Part shown: positions 16,895 through 26,269 of the stretch, in pieces | How positions within the stretch are numbered: the stretch's first letter is position 1 | Layout: every line of letters begins with the position of its first letter | Assembly (NCBI GenBank): GCA_005879535.1 | Contig: VBKI01000053.1 | Span: 1 to 64,000 of the forward strand | DNA from: Deltaproteobacteria bacterium | Lineage (GTDB): Bacteria; Myxococcota; Myxococcia; Myxococcales; 40CM-4-68-19 | Length of the DNA: 64,000 nucleotides | Reading direction: 5' to 3' | The notes under the pieces: generated by a model | The model's database searches: none | Seen by the model: only the letters and a program-made list of their open reading frames with translations | What the model was told of the DNA's origin: nothing | Position numbers and translations under genes: made by a program

Positions 16895-17890
16895 TCGTAC
16901 GTCGCCGCGCATGAGCTGGGGCACGGCGATTCGCTGCCGGACGAGTACAACGAGCGCTGGAACGCGTTCTCCAACAGCGAGCTCAGCTTCCAGATGAACA
17001 CGCCGGGGGACCCGTTCGAGACCGACGGCGTCAACTGGGACCCCGCGCAGGTCACCAGCCCCGACAGCGGGCTGATGAACGGCGTCCAGACCATGCGGAA
17101 CCGGTACTTCTGGCATTCCGCCGAGTTCGCCCGCACCGCGAGCGGGATCCCGCTGCTGGTGAAGCTGGGCCTCAACTACACGAAGTTCGAGGTGCCGCCG
17201 CACGAGACCGTCGCGCCGGAGACGGCGACCACGGTGCCGCGGCGCAGCTACGTGTACTGGCCGATCCAGGACAAGGTCGACGACACGGCCGGGTCGCGGA
17301 GCCAGTACGACCTGCTCCTGTATGCGATGGGCGAGGACCGCTTCACCAAGCACCTCATCCCGAATGGCCCGTTCGAAGGGACGCTGGTCGTGGTGGTGAA
17401 GATGCTGTTCACCTTCGACGCCACCTTCGCGCCGAGCGTCGGCACCATCCTGCCGGCATTGCGCAACCGGATCCGCGCGGACCACGGCAGCAAGTTCTAC
17501 GCCGTGGGCAAGGTCCGGGTCGGAACTCCGCAGGAGTGGGAGTTCAAGAAGTGCCTGATCCGCTTCTCGCCGCGCTTCATCGTCAGCAACGGCAACACCG
17601 GGAACGCGACCTACAACGGCCTGGTGACCCACGTAGGACCGCACTTCCGCATCAACGTGAACAACGCTGCGCCGGCGAACACGCGGTGGACCGCGGCAGC
17701 GCCGAACCGCAACCTGATCCTGGAAGCCGACGCTTCGAGCCCGAACGCGCAGAATGTGCTCCAGGGCGCGTTCAGCGATCGGTTCGCCGAGATGCTCGGC
17801 TTCGCCAACGCGGCCGCGGTGACGGCGGCCTCTCTCAACCCGTACGCGCAGAAGGTGATTACCACCGCGGCCGATGTCAAAACGTTCTGA
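16895..17890 (+). pseudogene. C-terminal remnant of a zinc-metalloprotease-like protein (HELGH)
   Basis: An open frame of 331 codons with no usual start codon until ATG 16994. Upstream of that ATG the same frame encodes SYVAAHELGHGDSLPDEYNE at 16895-16954, a HExxH zincin motif that the ATG-started version would lose. The remainder (SELSFQMNTPGD, then WDPAQVTSPDSGLMNG, a long beta-rich part and a TAADVKTF end) matches no family I know. I infer a decayed 3' fragment fused by deletion to the baseplate fragment. A shorter protein from ATG 16994 (298 residues) may still be made. The end overlaps the next gene by 17 nt. Confidence 0.6.
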
Positions 17891-19187
17891 GGCGCGCCTC
17901 GCGGCGATCCTGCTGTGCGTCGCCTGCGCGCTCGGGGCGGCGGAGAAGACGAGGAAGAGACCAGTGATCGACGTGACCCGACAGATCGCGCTTCTCCCGC
18001 CCAAGCCGGTCTCCCTCCCGGGAGTCCCCATCCGGCAGGTCGATGTGCGCCTGCCCTTGCCGAAAGCGTCGCCGGCGCCGGGCACCGCGTGCCCGCGTCT
18101 GTTCTGCAACGACGGGCTCACTTCGAGGCTGCCCGCCGCCGCCCCGAAGGACGGCTGGAAAATCCGTTGGCAGGCGCCCGTCATCCCCGAATTCACGCCG
18201 ACCGCGGTCGTGCAGGACGGCGATCGCGTCCTCGCGTATGGCGGCGGCGCGTGGCGCCTCTTCGATCTCGACGGCAAGCCGCTGCAGGATGGACGCAACG
18301 GGTCCAGCGGCATGGTGCTCGACGCCGGACACGGGCTCTTCTACTTCGTCAATCCAGACGGCTTCCTCGCGGCGCATCGTCTCTCCGACGGGAATGCGGA
18401 ATACAACCTCAACCCGGCGCCCGGAGACGCCTGGCCCTTCATCGCGCGACGCGGCAACCGGTTCATCGACGCCGCCGTCGATCTGCCGAAGCCATATCGG
18501 CCGGAGCCGCCCAATCGGGCTGTGTTGCAGCACCTCGACGTGGACGCGAAGATCGAAGTCGACGCCGTCAAGGTCGTCTCCAACCTCACCGCGCTGGCGA
18601 CCCTGCAGCTGAAGACGAGCACGATGCTCGCGGCCATGCGCGGAGACGACGTGATCTTCGCCGCCCCGGGCAGGATCTTCCTCTCGTCGAGCGATCTGCA
18701 GCCGCGGGCAGCGCTCGACGGAGATTTCGCTCCGCGCTTGCTCAGCGTCGACGAGCTCGGCCGCATGCACCTCATCGTCGGAACCGGCGACAAGCTCTCG
18801 GTCTGGGTGGTGACGCCCGACGGAAGCCGGACGGTCTCGAGGCCGCTGAATACGGAATACGGCCCACCGATCGCGCCGCCGATCGTCGGCTACGATCACC
18901 GCATCCATCTCGTCGCCGCGGACGGGATCGTCACGCTCGATGCCTACGGCGGTCCGCTCTGGGAGCGCCGGCCGCAAGGCCGGGTCGCGGGCGCAGGCGC
19001 AGCTGCCGACGACCAGCTCATCGTCGCCGCGGGACGCGAGCTCCAGGCGTACGACGGCAAGGGGGAGCGGGAGATCCTCTTCCGCTCGGTCGCGGGAGCG
19101 CTCACCACTCCTCCTGCGATGAGCGCGAGCGGAGAGATCTTCGTGGCCACGGCCGAAGCGCTCTTCTGCCTGTCGCGCGCGAAATGA
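17874..19187 (+). CDS. Exported PQQ-like beta-propeller protein
   Basis: A 437-residue protein with a signal peptide (RLAAILLCVACALGA) and a repetitive all-beta body. Recurrent blade-like segments are RVLAYGGGAWRLFDLDGKPL, HGLFYFVNPDGFLAAHRLSD, IHLVAADGIVTLDAYGGPL, ELQAYDGKG and GEIFVATAEALFCLSR, typical of PQQ-like/quinoprotein propellers used as scaffolds or binding domains. No catalytic residues are evident. The start overlaps the end of the metalloprotease-like remnant, which suggests they were once cotranscribed. Confidence 0.75.
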   Translation: MSKRSEARLAAILLCVACALGAAEKTRKRPVIDVTRQIALLPPKPVSLPGVPIRQVDVRLPLPKASPAPGTACPRLFCNDGLTSRLPAAAPKDGWKIRWQAPVIPEFTPTAVVQDGDRVLAYGGGAWRLFDLDGKPLQDGRNGSSGMVLDAGHGLFYFVNPDGFLAAHRLSDGNAEYNLNPAPGDAWPFIARRGNRFIDAAVDLPKPYRPEPPNRAVLQHLDVDAKIEVDAVKVVSNLTALATLQLKTSTMLAAMRGDDVIFAAPGRIFLSSSDLQPRAALDGDFAPRLLSVDELGRMHLIVGTGDKLSVWVVTPDGSRTVSRPLNTEYGPPIAPPIVGYDHRIHLVAADGIVTLDAYGGPLWERRPQGRVAGAGAAADDQLIVAAGRELQAYDGKGEREILFRSVAGALTTPPAMSASGEIFVATAEALFCLSRAK

Positions 19188-19282
19188 GCGCGCCGCCTGG
19201 CGAAATGCAACCTCCGTCGGTCTCGCGACACCCCCGCGACGAGCAGGATGCCGCAGCGCGGCGGAATTGATACACAACCCGG

Positions 19283-20623
19283 ATGGCCCAGACCACCCTC
19301 TCCGATCGGATCCTGCGCGATCTCGGGGCGCGCCTGAAGGCGCAGCACGATGAATTCGCACGCCATTATCCAGGCGAATCCGGCACGCGCCAGCCGGTGC
19401 ACACCGTGTACGGTGGCTCGCACCTGTTCAAAAGCGATACCACGAGGAAGCTCGGCGACCTCGCCCTCAAGGCCCTCGCGCAGTACGCGCCCAACGCCAC
19501 CACCTTCGCGGAAGCGATCGGCATCGACCCGGCAGTCGGCGACACCGTCTACGCACGCGTGCAGGAGAAGCTGAAGCGCGAGGCCGTGGAAGACTTCCGC
19601 ATCGACTTCGAGGACGGCTACGGCATCCGCGGCGACGCCGAGGAGGACGGGCACGCCGCCCAGGCCGCGCAGGAATGCGGGAGGGGGCTGAAGAACGGGA
19701 CGCTCAGCCCGTTCGTCGGCATCCGCATCAAGTCGCTCAGCGGGGAGCTCGCGGGCAGGGCGCTGCGTACGCTGGACGTCTTTCTCACCGGGCTCGGCGG
19801 CGCGCTCCCGCCGAACTTTGTCGTCACCTTGCCGAAGATCACCGCTCCGGCCCAGGTGGCGACGCTGGTCGCCGCCTTCGAGGCGCTGGAACCGAAGCTC
19901 GGATGGAAGGCGGGCGCGCTCAAGGTCGAATGCATGGTGGAGACCACGCAGTCCATCCTCGATCACGACGGCACTTCGATGTTGCCGAAGTTCATCGACG
20001 CCGCGAAGGGCCGCATGACCGGCGCGCACTTCGGCACCTACGATTACACGGCCTCGTGCGACATCACCGCGGCGTACCAGTCGATGCGGCACCCGGCCTG
20101 CGACTTCGCCAAGCACATGATGAAAGTCGCGTACGCCGGAACGTCCGTCTTCCTTTCAGACGGCGCAACCACCACCATGCCCGTCGCTCCGCACAAAGGA
20201 GACGCGCTTGGCGAGGAGCAGAAGCGCGAGAACGCGCGCGCCGTCCACGCCGCGTGGCGACTGCACGCAGACGACGTCCGCCACTCGCTCGCCAACGGCT
20301 TCTACCAGGGCTGGGACCTGCACCCGGGGCAGCTCCCCAGCCGCTATGGCACCGTGTACGCCTTCTTCCTTCGCAGCCTCCCCGCCACGCTCGACCGGCT
20401 GCAGAACTTCATCAACAAGGCCGCGCAAGCGACGCTGCACGGCGATACCTTCGACGACGCGGCCACCGGCCAGGGACTGCTCAACTTCTTCCTCCGCGGC
20501 GTGAACTGCGGCGCGCTGACCGAGCAGGAGGCGCTTTCGACGGGCCTGACCATCGAGGAGTTCCGCGGCCGGTCGTTCCTGAAGATCCTCAACAACCGCA
20601 AGGCGAGCGCTCAGAAGGCGTAA
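19283..20623 (+). CDS. DUF6986-type HpcH/HpaI aldolase-like protein
   Basis: A 446-residue cytosolic protein resembling the DUF6986 relatives of the HpcH/HpaI-citrate lyase beta TIM barrels, sometimes labelled phosphoenolpyruvate kinase or aldolase. Visible signatures are HTVYGGSHLFKSDT near residue 40, the acidic metal-site-like segment RIDFEDGYGIRGD, ALKVECMVETTQSILD, and HFGTYDYTASCDITAAY. Members are predicted to cleave or form C-C bonds of oxo-acids; no substrate is established by the context. It stands alone in direction, convergent with and overlapping by 13 nt the outer-membrane protein gene. Confidence 0.72.
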   Translation: MAQTTLSDRILRDLGARLKAQHDEFARHYPGESGTRQPVHTVYGGSHLFKSDTTRKLGDLALKALAQYAPNATTFAEAIGIDPAVGDTVYARVQEKLKREAVEDFRIDFEDGYGIRGDAEEDGHAAQAAQECGRGLKNGTLSPFVGIRIKSLSGELAGRALRTLDVFLTGLGGALPPNFVVTLPKITAPAQVATLVAAFEALEPKLGWKAGALKVECMVETTQSILDHDGTSMLPKFIDAAKGRMTGAHFGTYDYTASCDITAAYQSMRHPACDFAKHMMKVAYAGTSVFLSDGATTTMPVAPHKGDALGEEQKRENARAVHAAWRLHADDVRHSLANGFYQGWDLHPGQLPSRYGTVYAFFLRSLPATLDRLQNFINKAAQATLHGDTFDDAATGQGLLNFFLRGVNCGALTEQEALSTGLTIEEFRGRSFLKILNNRKASAQKA

Positions 20624-21204
20624 CCGAGGATCATCTTGAAGATCAGCGACTGGCTGGCGGAGGTCAGCCCCTCGCCGACCGCGGCGTTGACCTCCACGCC
20701 CTCGAGCGCCAGCAGGTCGATGGCCTCGAACAGGTAATGCTCTCCCTCCGCGAGGGAGCCGTAGTACTCGAGACCCGCCGCGATCGGCCCGAGCTTCAGT
20801 TTGGCCATCACTCCCGGCTCGAACGAGAGCGGAAACCCGACGTTGGGGTTGGCGGCGAAGAGGAAGCGGGCGTTCTCCCAGGCGAGGATGGGCCGGATCT
20901 CGCCGCCCCAGCCTTCGTTCGGGATCCGCGCAATTTCGCCATTGATGAAGAACTTGGTGCGCAGCTTCACCCCCTCATAGCGGCCGTCGGAGGTCTGGAA
21001 GTAGCCGCCCAGCTCCCAGAAGGGCAGGACGCCGAACGACGGTTCCAAGGTGACGTTCAGGGTCCCGCCGCGGGGCCGGTTGACGTGAACTTCGAGGCCG
21101 GCCTGGCCCTGGTCGTCGGCCCTTCCGTCGTAGACCTGGATCTCGAACGGATCGAACGCGAGCGCCGGCGCAGCGGCGAAGAGTGCGAGGAGCGCGGCCC
21201 GCAT
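20611..21204 (-). CDS. Exported outer-membrane beta-barrel-like protein
   Basis: A 197-residue protein with a signal peptide (RAALLALFAAAPALA) and alternating beta-strand segments such as GTLNVTLEPSFGVLPFWELG, LRTKFFING, PIAAGLEYYG and the terminal SLIFKMILGYAF, ending in phenylalanine as outer-membrane barrels do. It may be a small porin-like or structural barrel. I do not recognise a family. It is followed on the same strand by nothing and preceded, 9 bp upstream, by the NUDIX gene, so the two may be cotranscribed. Confidence 0.72.
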   Translation of the reverse strand: MRAALLALFAAAPALAFDPFEIQVYDGRADDQGQAGLEVHVNRPRGGTLNVTLEPSFGVLPFWELGGYFQTSDGRYEGVKLRTKFFINGEIARIPNEGWGGEIRPILAWENARFLFAANPNVGFPLSFEPGVMAKLKLGPIAAGLEYYGSLAEGEHYLFEAIDLLALEGVEVNAAVGEGLTSASQSLIFKMILGYAF

Positions 21205-21213
21205 CTAGTCCGT

Positions 21214-21711
21214 TCAAGCCACGGTCGGGCCGAGTCCGCCCCGGGCCGCGAGCCAGTCGCGGACGGCCTGGCCGGTGCCGAGCGGCCACGGGCGCAGCTT
21301 GTCGGGAGGCACCGCCTTCACGCCGGCGATCTCGTCGCCCACGACGATCTCTCCGTGCCCGCGCACGTGGTACGCGAGGATGATCTGGTTCATCTCGAGG
21401 AACGGATAGGCGCCGATGAAGGAGACGATCTCGCCCTTCAGGCCCACCTCCTCCTTCACCTCGCGGAGGACGCCGTCCTCGGGCGACTCCCCTTTTTCCA
21501 GGAAGCCGGAAACCAGGCCGTACCATTTCTCCGGCCAGCCCTTGTTGCGGACCAAAAGGACCGTCTGCCCGTGCTCGACGAGGGCCGCCACCACCGGCGC
21601 GGGGTTGTCGTAGAAGACGTAATCGCAGGATTCGCTCGCGCAGACGAGTCGCGTGCGCTCATCCAGCTTGCGGGCGATGAGCGGACTGGCGCACGACGGG
21701 CAGAACTTCAT
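21214..21711 (-). CDS. NUDIX hydrolase with N-terminal zinc ribbon
   Basis: A 165-residue protein. Residues 1-35 form a two-CxxC zinc ribbon (FCPSCASPL, then CASESCDYVFY). The NUDIX box reads GFLEKGESPEDGVLREVKEEVG with REVKEEVG carrying the metal-binding glutamates. This is the layout of NudC-like and related pyrophosphohydrolases that cleave NADH or other nucleotide diphosphates, although it is shorter than NudC (about 260). The start at the Met opening the zinc ribbon is preferred to an upstream Met overlapping the divergent HAD gene. The exact substrate is unknown. Confidence 0.88.
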   Translation of the reverse strand: MKFCPSCASPLIARKLDERTRLVCASESCDYVFYDNPAPVVAALVEHGQTVLLVRNKGWPEKWYGLVSGFLEKGESPEDGVLREVKEEVGLKGEIVSFIGAYPFLEMNQIILAYHVRGHGEIVVGDEIAGVKAVPPDKLRPWPLGTGQAVRDWLAARGGLGPTVA

Positions 21712-21751
21712 CCGCGAAGGCACAGGGATTCCGTGCCAAACTGCCGACGCC

Positions 21752-22375
21752 ATGTCAATCGCGCTCCTCAGCTTCGACGTTTTCGGGACCGTTCTGGACT
21801 GGCGGCGAGGACTGCGGCAGGCGCTTGGGGGACGCCTGTCGGACGCGCAGTTCGACCGCATCGTCGATCGGCAGGGTGCCCTCGAACAGGCCGATTTCCG
21901 GCCCTATACGGAGATCGTCGCGCAATCGCTGGTCGACGAGCTCGGGATCGGCGCTCAGGAGGCAGCGGCGATCGGCGCGGCAGCCGGGACGTGGCCGCTG
22001 TTTCCGGATGCCGCCCAGGCCCTCCGGCAGCTCCGATCCGTGGCGCCTTGCGCCGCGATCACCAACAGCGATCTCCGGCACCGGCCGCAGATCGAGGCAC
22101 AGCTCGGATTCGGGCTTGACGGGTGGATCTGCGCCGAGGAGGTCCGGGCGTACAAGCCCGACCGGCGGATGTGGCAGACGGCTGCGGAGCGCATGGGCGT
22201 GAAGCCCCGGCGCGAGTGGTGGCACGTGTCCGCCTACGCCGACTACGATCATGAGACCGCGCGGTCGCTGGGGTTGTCCTGCGTGTTCGTCCGGCGCCCG
22301 CATTCCCGGCCGGGTGCTGCCGATCTGGCCGTGGCCGACCTCGCCGCGCTCGCCGATTCACTGCCCAGGAGTTAA
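21752..22375 (+). CDS. HAD-family hydrolase, haloacid dehalogenase type II-like
   Basis: A 207-residue HAD hydrolase. Motif I is SFDVFGTVLDW with nucleophile Asp9; motif II is AAITNSD; motif III is AYKPDRRM; motif IV lies in YADYDHETARSLG. It lacks the second DxD acid of many phosphatases and looks like (S)-2-haloacid dehalogenases of type II, which release halide from 2-halo acids; phosphatase activity is also possible. The start is the Met directly before the motif. Divergent from the NUDIX gene (40 bp gap) and overlapping the amidohydrolase tail by 4 bp. Confidence 0.85.
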   Translation: MSIALLSFDVFGTVLDWRRGLRQALGGRLSDAQFDRIVDRQGALEQADFRPYTEIVAQSLVDELGIGAQEAAAIGAAAGTWPLFPDAAQALRQLRSVAPCAAITNSDLRHRPQIEAQLGFGLDGWICAEEVRAYKPDRRMWQTAAERMGVKPRREWWHVSAYADYDHETARSLGLSCVFVRRPHSRPGAADLAVADLAALADSLPRS

Positions 22376-23679
22376 CTCACCGCGCTGAGGACGCGCCGGG
22401 CCTCCGAGGATGCTGCGGCGGCGAGCTTGCCGGCATCCAAGGTGAGCAGACGGCGATCGCGCACCAGCACCCTGCCGTCGACGAGCACGTCCGTGACGTC
22501 GCTCGCGCGCGCGCAATAGACGATGGTCGCATGCAGATCCGGCCCCGCCGGCTGGAAGTGCGCGGCGGAGAGGTCCAACACGGCGATGTCCGCCTTCTTC
22601 CCCACCTCGAGCGAGCCGATCTCCTCCGACAGACCCAGCGCTCGCGCGCCGCGCACCGTGGCCATCGCCAGCACCTCTGCCGGCGGCACAGCCGCGGCCC
22701 CAGCCGCCGGGAGATGGATGGTCGCCGCGAGGCGCATCTCGTGAAAGACGTCGAGCGTGTTGTTGCACGGCGCTCCATCGGCGCCGAGGGCCACGTTCAC
22801 TCCGGCCGCCAGCAGCCGCGTCAGCGGCGCGTGACCGCTCGCCAGCTTCAGATTTGCGCCAGGGCAATGGGCCACCGACGTCGCCGTACGCGCAAGCGTC
22901 TGGATTTCGTCCAAAGTCACCTGGACGCAATGCGCGAGCACCGTCCGCGGCCCGCAGAGTCCCGCCTGCTCCAGATAGGAAACGTTCTCCGCTCCAGTCT
23001 GCTCGCGAACCAGCTCGACCTCGCGCCAACTCTCGCTCGCATGCGTGTGCACGAGCCAGTCCTCGCGCGTGCTCAGCTCGCAGACAGCGCGGAGCAGCGC
23101 CGGCGTGCAGGAGAGCGCAAATCGCGGGCAGAGCGCCCAGCGAATCCGGCCGCCCGCAGCGCCGTGCCATTTGCGTCCGAGGCTTTCCGCCTCGCGCAGG
23201 GCGCTCGCGCCGTTCTCGGGCAAAGGTCCGCTGCCGGCGTCCATCAGGCATTTCCCGCCCGTATACCGGACGCCGCTCTCCTCGGCCGCGCGGAGCACGG
23301 CTTCGGTGTGATGTACCGTCGCCATGTCGAGCACGGATGTCGTCCCCCCGAGGAGGAGCTCGGCGATCCCGAGGCGCGCGGAGAACGCGAGCGACCTCTC
23401 GTCGTGCGCGGCCTCGTACCGCAAGATCCGCTGCTCGAGCCAGTCCATCAGATCGAGGCCGTCGGCCTGGTTGCGAAACAGCGTCTGGCAGAGATGGACG
23501 TGCGCCTGGATCAGCCCCGGTAGTACCGCCTTTCCGGCGCAATCGATGATCCGGGTGCCACGCGGCGGCTTGACCCTGCCGATGCGTACGATCCTGACGC
23601 CGTCGACGAGGACGTCCGCGCGCCGCACCGTTCGCGCCGCGTCCATGGTGACGACGGTGCCGTCGCGGAGCAGGATCAT
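22372..23679 (-). CDS. Amidohydrolase: SAH/MTA deaminase-like (MtaD/ATZ/TRZ family)
   Basis: A 435-residue amidohydrolase. The metal-binding motifs appear in order: QAHVHLCQTLFRN, WLVHTHASESWRE, TVLAHCVQV, and VALGADGAPCNNTLD. The nearby QADGLDLMDWLEQRI segment is typical of the S-adenosylhomocysteine/5'-methylthioadenosine deaminase group and of chlorohydrolases (AtzB/TrzN). The likely reaction is hydrolytic deamination of an adenosine-type nucleoside in methionine salvage; substrate is not fixed by sequence. The start at MILLRDG begins directly at the first composite-domain strand; an upstream Met would add 14 poorly matching residues. Divergent from the rhomboid gene. Confidence 0.87.
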   Translation of the reverse strand: MILLRDGTVVTMDAARTVRRADVLVDGVRIVRIGRVKPPRGTRIIDCAGKAVLPGLIQAHVHLCQTLFRNQADGLDLMDWLEQRILRYEAAHDERSLAFSARLGIAELLLGGTTSVLDMATVHHTEAVLRAAEESGVRYTGGKCLMDAGSGPLPENGASALREAESLGRKWHGAAGGRIRWALCPRFALSCTPALLRAVCELSTREDWLVHTHASESWREVELVREQTGAENVSYLEQAGLCGPRTVLAHCVQVTLDEIQTLARTATSVAHCPGANLKLASGHAPLTRLLAAGVNVALGADGAPCNNTLDVFHEMRLAATIHLPAAGAAAVPPAEVLAMATVRGARALGLSEEIGSLEVGKKADIAVLDLSAAHFQPAGPDLHATIVYCARASDVTDVLVDGRVLVRDRRLLTLDAGKLAAAASSEARRVLSAVS

Positions 23680-23764
23680 CGGATCAGGGACAGGATCTGC
23701 TCCATGCGGCACGCTTACCACAGCCGAATGGGCACGGACGGCCGGCGTGCGTTATGGAAGTGCA

Positions 23765-24460
23765 GTGATCCCCATCCGTGACACCATCCGCTCCCGCACG
23801 GCTCCGGTGGTCACGGTCGCGTTGATCGTCGTGAACGTGATGGTGTTCCTGCACGAGATCGCTCTCGGCCCGTACATCGAGCGTTTCGTCTACGCCTATG
23901 GCTTGATCCCGCGGCGATTCGTGTACTGGCCGGGTGCGCCACTGGATCCGATGCGGTTCCTGCCGCTCTTCACCAGCATGTTCTGGCACGGCGGCTGGCT
24001 GCACCTGATCGGCAACATGCTCTACCTCTGGATCTTCGGCGACAACGTCGAGGATCGCCTCGGCCACCTGCGCTTTTTGCTCTTCTATGTCTTCGCCGGC
24101 GCCGCCGCGGGGCTCACGCATGTGGTGCTCGGTCCGACATCCGCGTTGCCGACCGTCGGAGCTTCGGGCGCGATTGCGGGCGTGCTCGGCGCTTATCTGG
24201 TCACGTTTCCGCGCTCGCGCGTGCTCACCTTCATACCCATCTTCTTCCTCCCCTGGTTCGTGGAGATTCCCGCGGTCGTCTATCTCGTCTTCTGGTTCCT
24301 GATGCAGCTGCTCCAGGGACTGGGATCGATCGGAGCGCCGGTGGAGACCGGCGGCGTGGCTGTCTGGGCGCACATCGGTGGCTTCGTTGCCGGCATCGTG
24401 CTGATCAAGCTCATGCAACCAACGCGCCGCCGGCCGCGTCAGCTCGGTGTCGAGCCGTGA
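23765..24460 (+). CDS. Rhomboid-family intramembrane serine protease
   Basis: A 231-residue, six-helix rhomboid protease that would cut single-pass membrane proteins. The catalytic serine is in VGASGAIAG and the histidine in AHIGGFVAG. The N-terminus IPIRDTIRSRTAPVVTVALI and the HGGWLHLIGNMLYLWIFG loop are typical. GTG is the chosen start, with GGAAG about 7 bases upstream; no in-frame ATG fits. The gene lies immediately upstream of the fatty acyl-AMP ligase but that gene has its own promoter between them. Confidence 0.92.
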   Translation: MIPIRDTIRSRTAPVVTVALIVVNVMVFLHEIALGPYIERFVYAYGLIPRRFVYWPGAPLDPMRFLPLFTSMFWHGGWLHLIGNMLYLWIFGDNVEDRLGHLRFLLFYVFAGAAAGLTHVVLGPTSALPTVGASGAIAGVLGAYLVTFPRSRVLTFIPIFFLPWFVEIPAVVYLVFWFLMQLLQGLGSIGAPVETGGVAVWAHIGGFVAGIVLIKLMQPTRRRPRQLGVEP

Positions 24461-24467
24461 AGTTCGC

Positions 24468-24496
24468 TTGACGACGCAGGCCGCTGCCGTTTACAC
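24468..24496 (+). promoter_or_regulatory. Promoter of the fatty acyl-AMP ligase gene
   Basis: TTGACG at 24468-24473, a spacer of exactly 17 bp, and TTACAC at 24491-24496 make a sigma70-like promoter. Transcription would begin at about 24503, only a few bases before the ATG at 24506, so the message would be nearly leaderless; there is no ribosome-binding sequence between. The hexamers are almost the same as those before the PKS gene (TTGACG-N17-TTAAAC), suggesting common regulation. Confidence 0.6.
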
Positions 24497-24505
24497 GGGG
24501 CGCCC

Positions 24506-26266
24506 ATGATCGGCGTCGTCCCTGCCCTGAACGCTTGCGAAGGCGAGCATTCGCGCGGTTTCACCTTCATAGGCGCCAGAGGTCCCGGCAAGGATCTCTT
24601 CGTTTCCTTTCATGATCTTCGCCTCGCCACCCAGCGGCGCGCCGCTCATTACGCGGCGGCCGGGATCGGGCGCGGCGACCGGGTAGCGCTGGTGGTACCC
24701 GAGGGAGAGCAGTTCATCCCCGCATTCCTCGGCGCGCTTTGGGGTGGATTGATCCCGGTACCGCTCTACCCGCCGGTCTCGCTCGGCAAGCTGGACGCGT
24801 TCATGGATGCCCTGGTGAGCATCCTCAACGTCGCGAAGCCCCGGATCCTGGTCACGACCGAGCGCGTCGCCAAGGTGCTGTGGTCGGCGGTCGGCCGGAT
24901 CCCGAGCATCGAGAAGGTGCTGACGACCGCAGAGTTGGCGAAGGATGCCGGCGCGCTTCCAGCCGCTGCCGACGTGCGCGACGACGAGGTGGCCTTCCTC
25001 CAGTTCACGTCCGGCAGCACCGCGCTCCCCAAGGGAGTGATGGTGACGCACGGAAGCCTGGCAGCGAACTGCGCGGCCATCGTGCGTGACGGACTGTGCG
25101 CCGACGGCGCGCACGACGTCGCCGTGTCGTGGCTGCCGCTGTACCACGACATGGGGCTGATCGGGTTCGTCATCGCCCCCATCTGCTTCCGGATCCCGGC
25201 AGTGTTCATCGCGACGATGAGCTTCATCAAGAACGCCACCATCTGGCTGGAGACTTTGCACAAGTACCGGGGGACGCTGACGTTCGCGCCCAACTTCGCA
25301 TACGCGCTGATCACCAAGCGGGCGAGGCCGGAGCAGATCGCGCGCTGGGACTTGTCGCGGATGCGCGTCTTTGGTTGCGGGGCGGAGCCGATCAATCCGG
25401 AGACGATGCGCGCCTTCGTCGCCGCCATGGCGCCCGCCGGGGTGAAGCCCGAAACGCTTCTCCCTTGTTATGGAATGGCCGAGGCGACGCTGGCCATCTC
25501 GTTTGTTCCCATCGAGGAGCCTCTCCAGACCGACCGCATCGACCTCGACCGGTATCACCGCGACCACAAGGCCGCGCCCGTCTCCGACAGCGCACCCTTT
25601 CTCGAAGTGGTGAACTGCGGTCGCACTTTTCCCGGCCACGAGCTTTCCGTCCAGGACGACGACGGCCGCATCCTCCCCGACCGCCACGTCGGCGAGGTGT
25701 GCCTCCGGGGCCCGAGCGTCACCGCCGGCTACTGGGAGAGTCCGGAAGCCACGAAGGCGACATTCCGCGGCGGGTGGCTGCGGACCGGCGATCTCGGCTA
25801 TCTCGTCGCCGGCCGCGTTTTCGTCTCCGGCCGGATCAAGGACATCCTCATCGTCAACGGGCGCAACTACTACCCCCAGCGGATTGAATGGCTGGTGGAC
25901 GAGATCCCCGGCGTGCGCAAGGGAAGCTCGGTGGTCTTCACCCGGCCCGGCTCCGCGTCCGAGGAGATCGTGGTGGCGGTCGAGTCGCGCACCGCCGATC
26001 CGGCGGCGCTCAGGGCGCAGATCGTCTCGCGCGTCGGCGAGGAGTTCCAGCTCGCCGTCTCCGACGTGGCGCTGGTCGCGCCCGGTGCCCTCCCGAAGAC
26101 GTCCTCCGGCAAGCTGCAGCGGAGGAAGACGCGCGAGCAGTACCTGAACGGCACCATTGGACGCGTCGGCCGCGGAGGCAGCACGCGGATTGCGGTGGCC
26201 AGGCACCTCGCGCTGTCGCTGGTCGGGCGGGCGCGCCACGAAGTCAGGAAGCTCTTCGGAGGTTGA
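24506..26266 (+). CDS. Fatty acyl-AMP ligase (FAAL)
   Basis: A 586-residue ANL-superfamily enzyme. The ATP-binding loop is QFTSGSTALPKGVMVTH; the FAAL-typical WLPLYHDMGLIG follows, then CYGMAEATLAISF, RTGDLGYL and the C-terminal lysine region LPKTSSGKLQRRKTREQYL. FAALs activate a fatty acid to acyl-AMP and pass it to an acyl carrier protein, loading PKS and NRPS lines, rather than to CoA. The Met with FTFIGARGPGKDLFVSFHDL starts the family normally. The free ACP gene begins 3 bp after its stop and the PKS lies beyond, so it most likely primes that PKS. Chain length specificity cannot be read from the sequence. Confidence 0.93.
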   Translation: MIGVVPALNACEGEHSRGFTFIGARGPGKDLFVSFHDLRLATQRRAAHYAAAGIGRGDRVALVVPEGEQFIPAFLGALWGGLIPVPLYPPVSLGKLDAFMDALVSILNVAKPRILVTTERVAKVLWSAVGRIPSIEKVLTTAELAKDAGALPAAADVRDDEVAFLQFTSGSTALPKGVMVTHGSLAANCAAIVRDGLCADGAHDVAVSWLPLYHDMGLIGFVIAPICFRIPAVFIATMSFIKNATIWLETLHKYRGTLTFAPNFAYALITKRARPEQIARWDLSRMRVFGCGAEPINPETMRAFVAAMAPAGVKPETLLPCYGMAEATLAISFVPIEEPLQTDRIDLDRYHRDHKAAPVSDSAPFLEVVNCGRTFPGHELSVQDDDGRILPDRHVGEVCLRGPSVTAGYWESPEATKATFRGGWLRTGDLGYLVAGRVFVSGRIKDILIVNGRNYYPQRIEWLVDEIPGVRKGSSVVFTRPGSASEEIVVAVESRTADPAALRAQIVSRVGEEFQLAVSDVALVAPGALPKTSSGKLQRRKTREQYLNGTIGRVGRGGSTRIAVARHLALSLVGRARHEVRKLFGG

Positions 26267-26269
26267 GGG

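Noticed and set aside
16860-16910. Programmed frameshift linking the baseplate fragment to the metalloprotease frame
   Set aside because: The gp5 domain does not continue in the second frame, so a deletion junction fits better than recoding.
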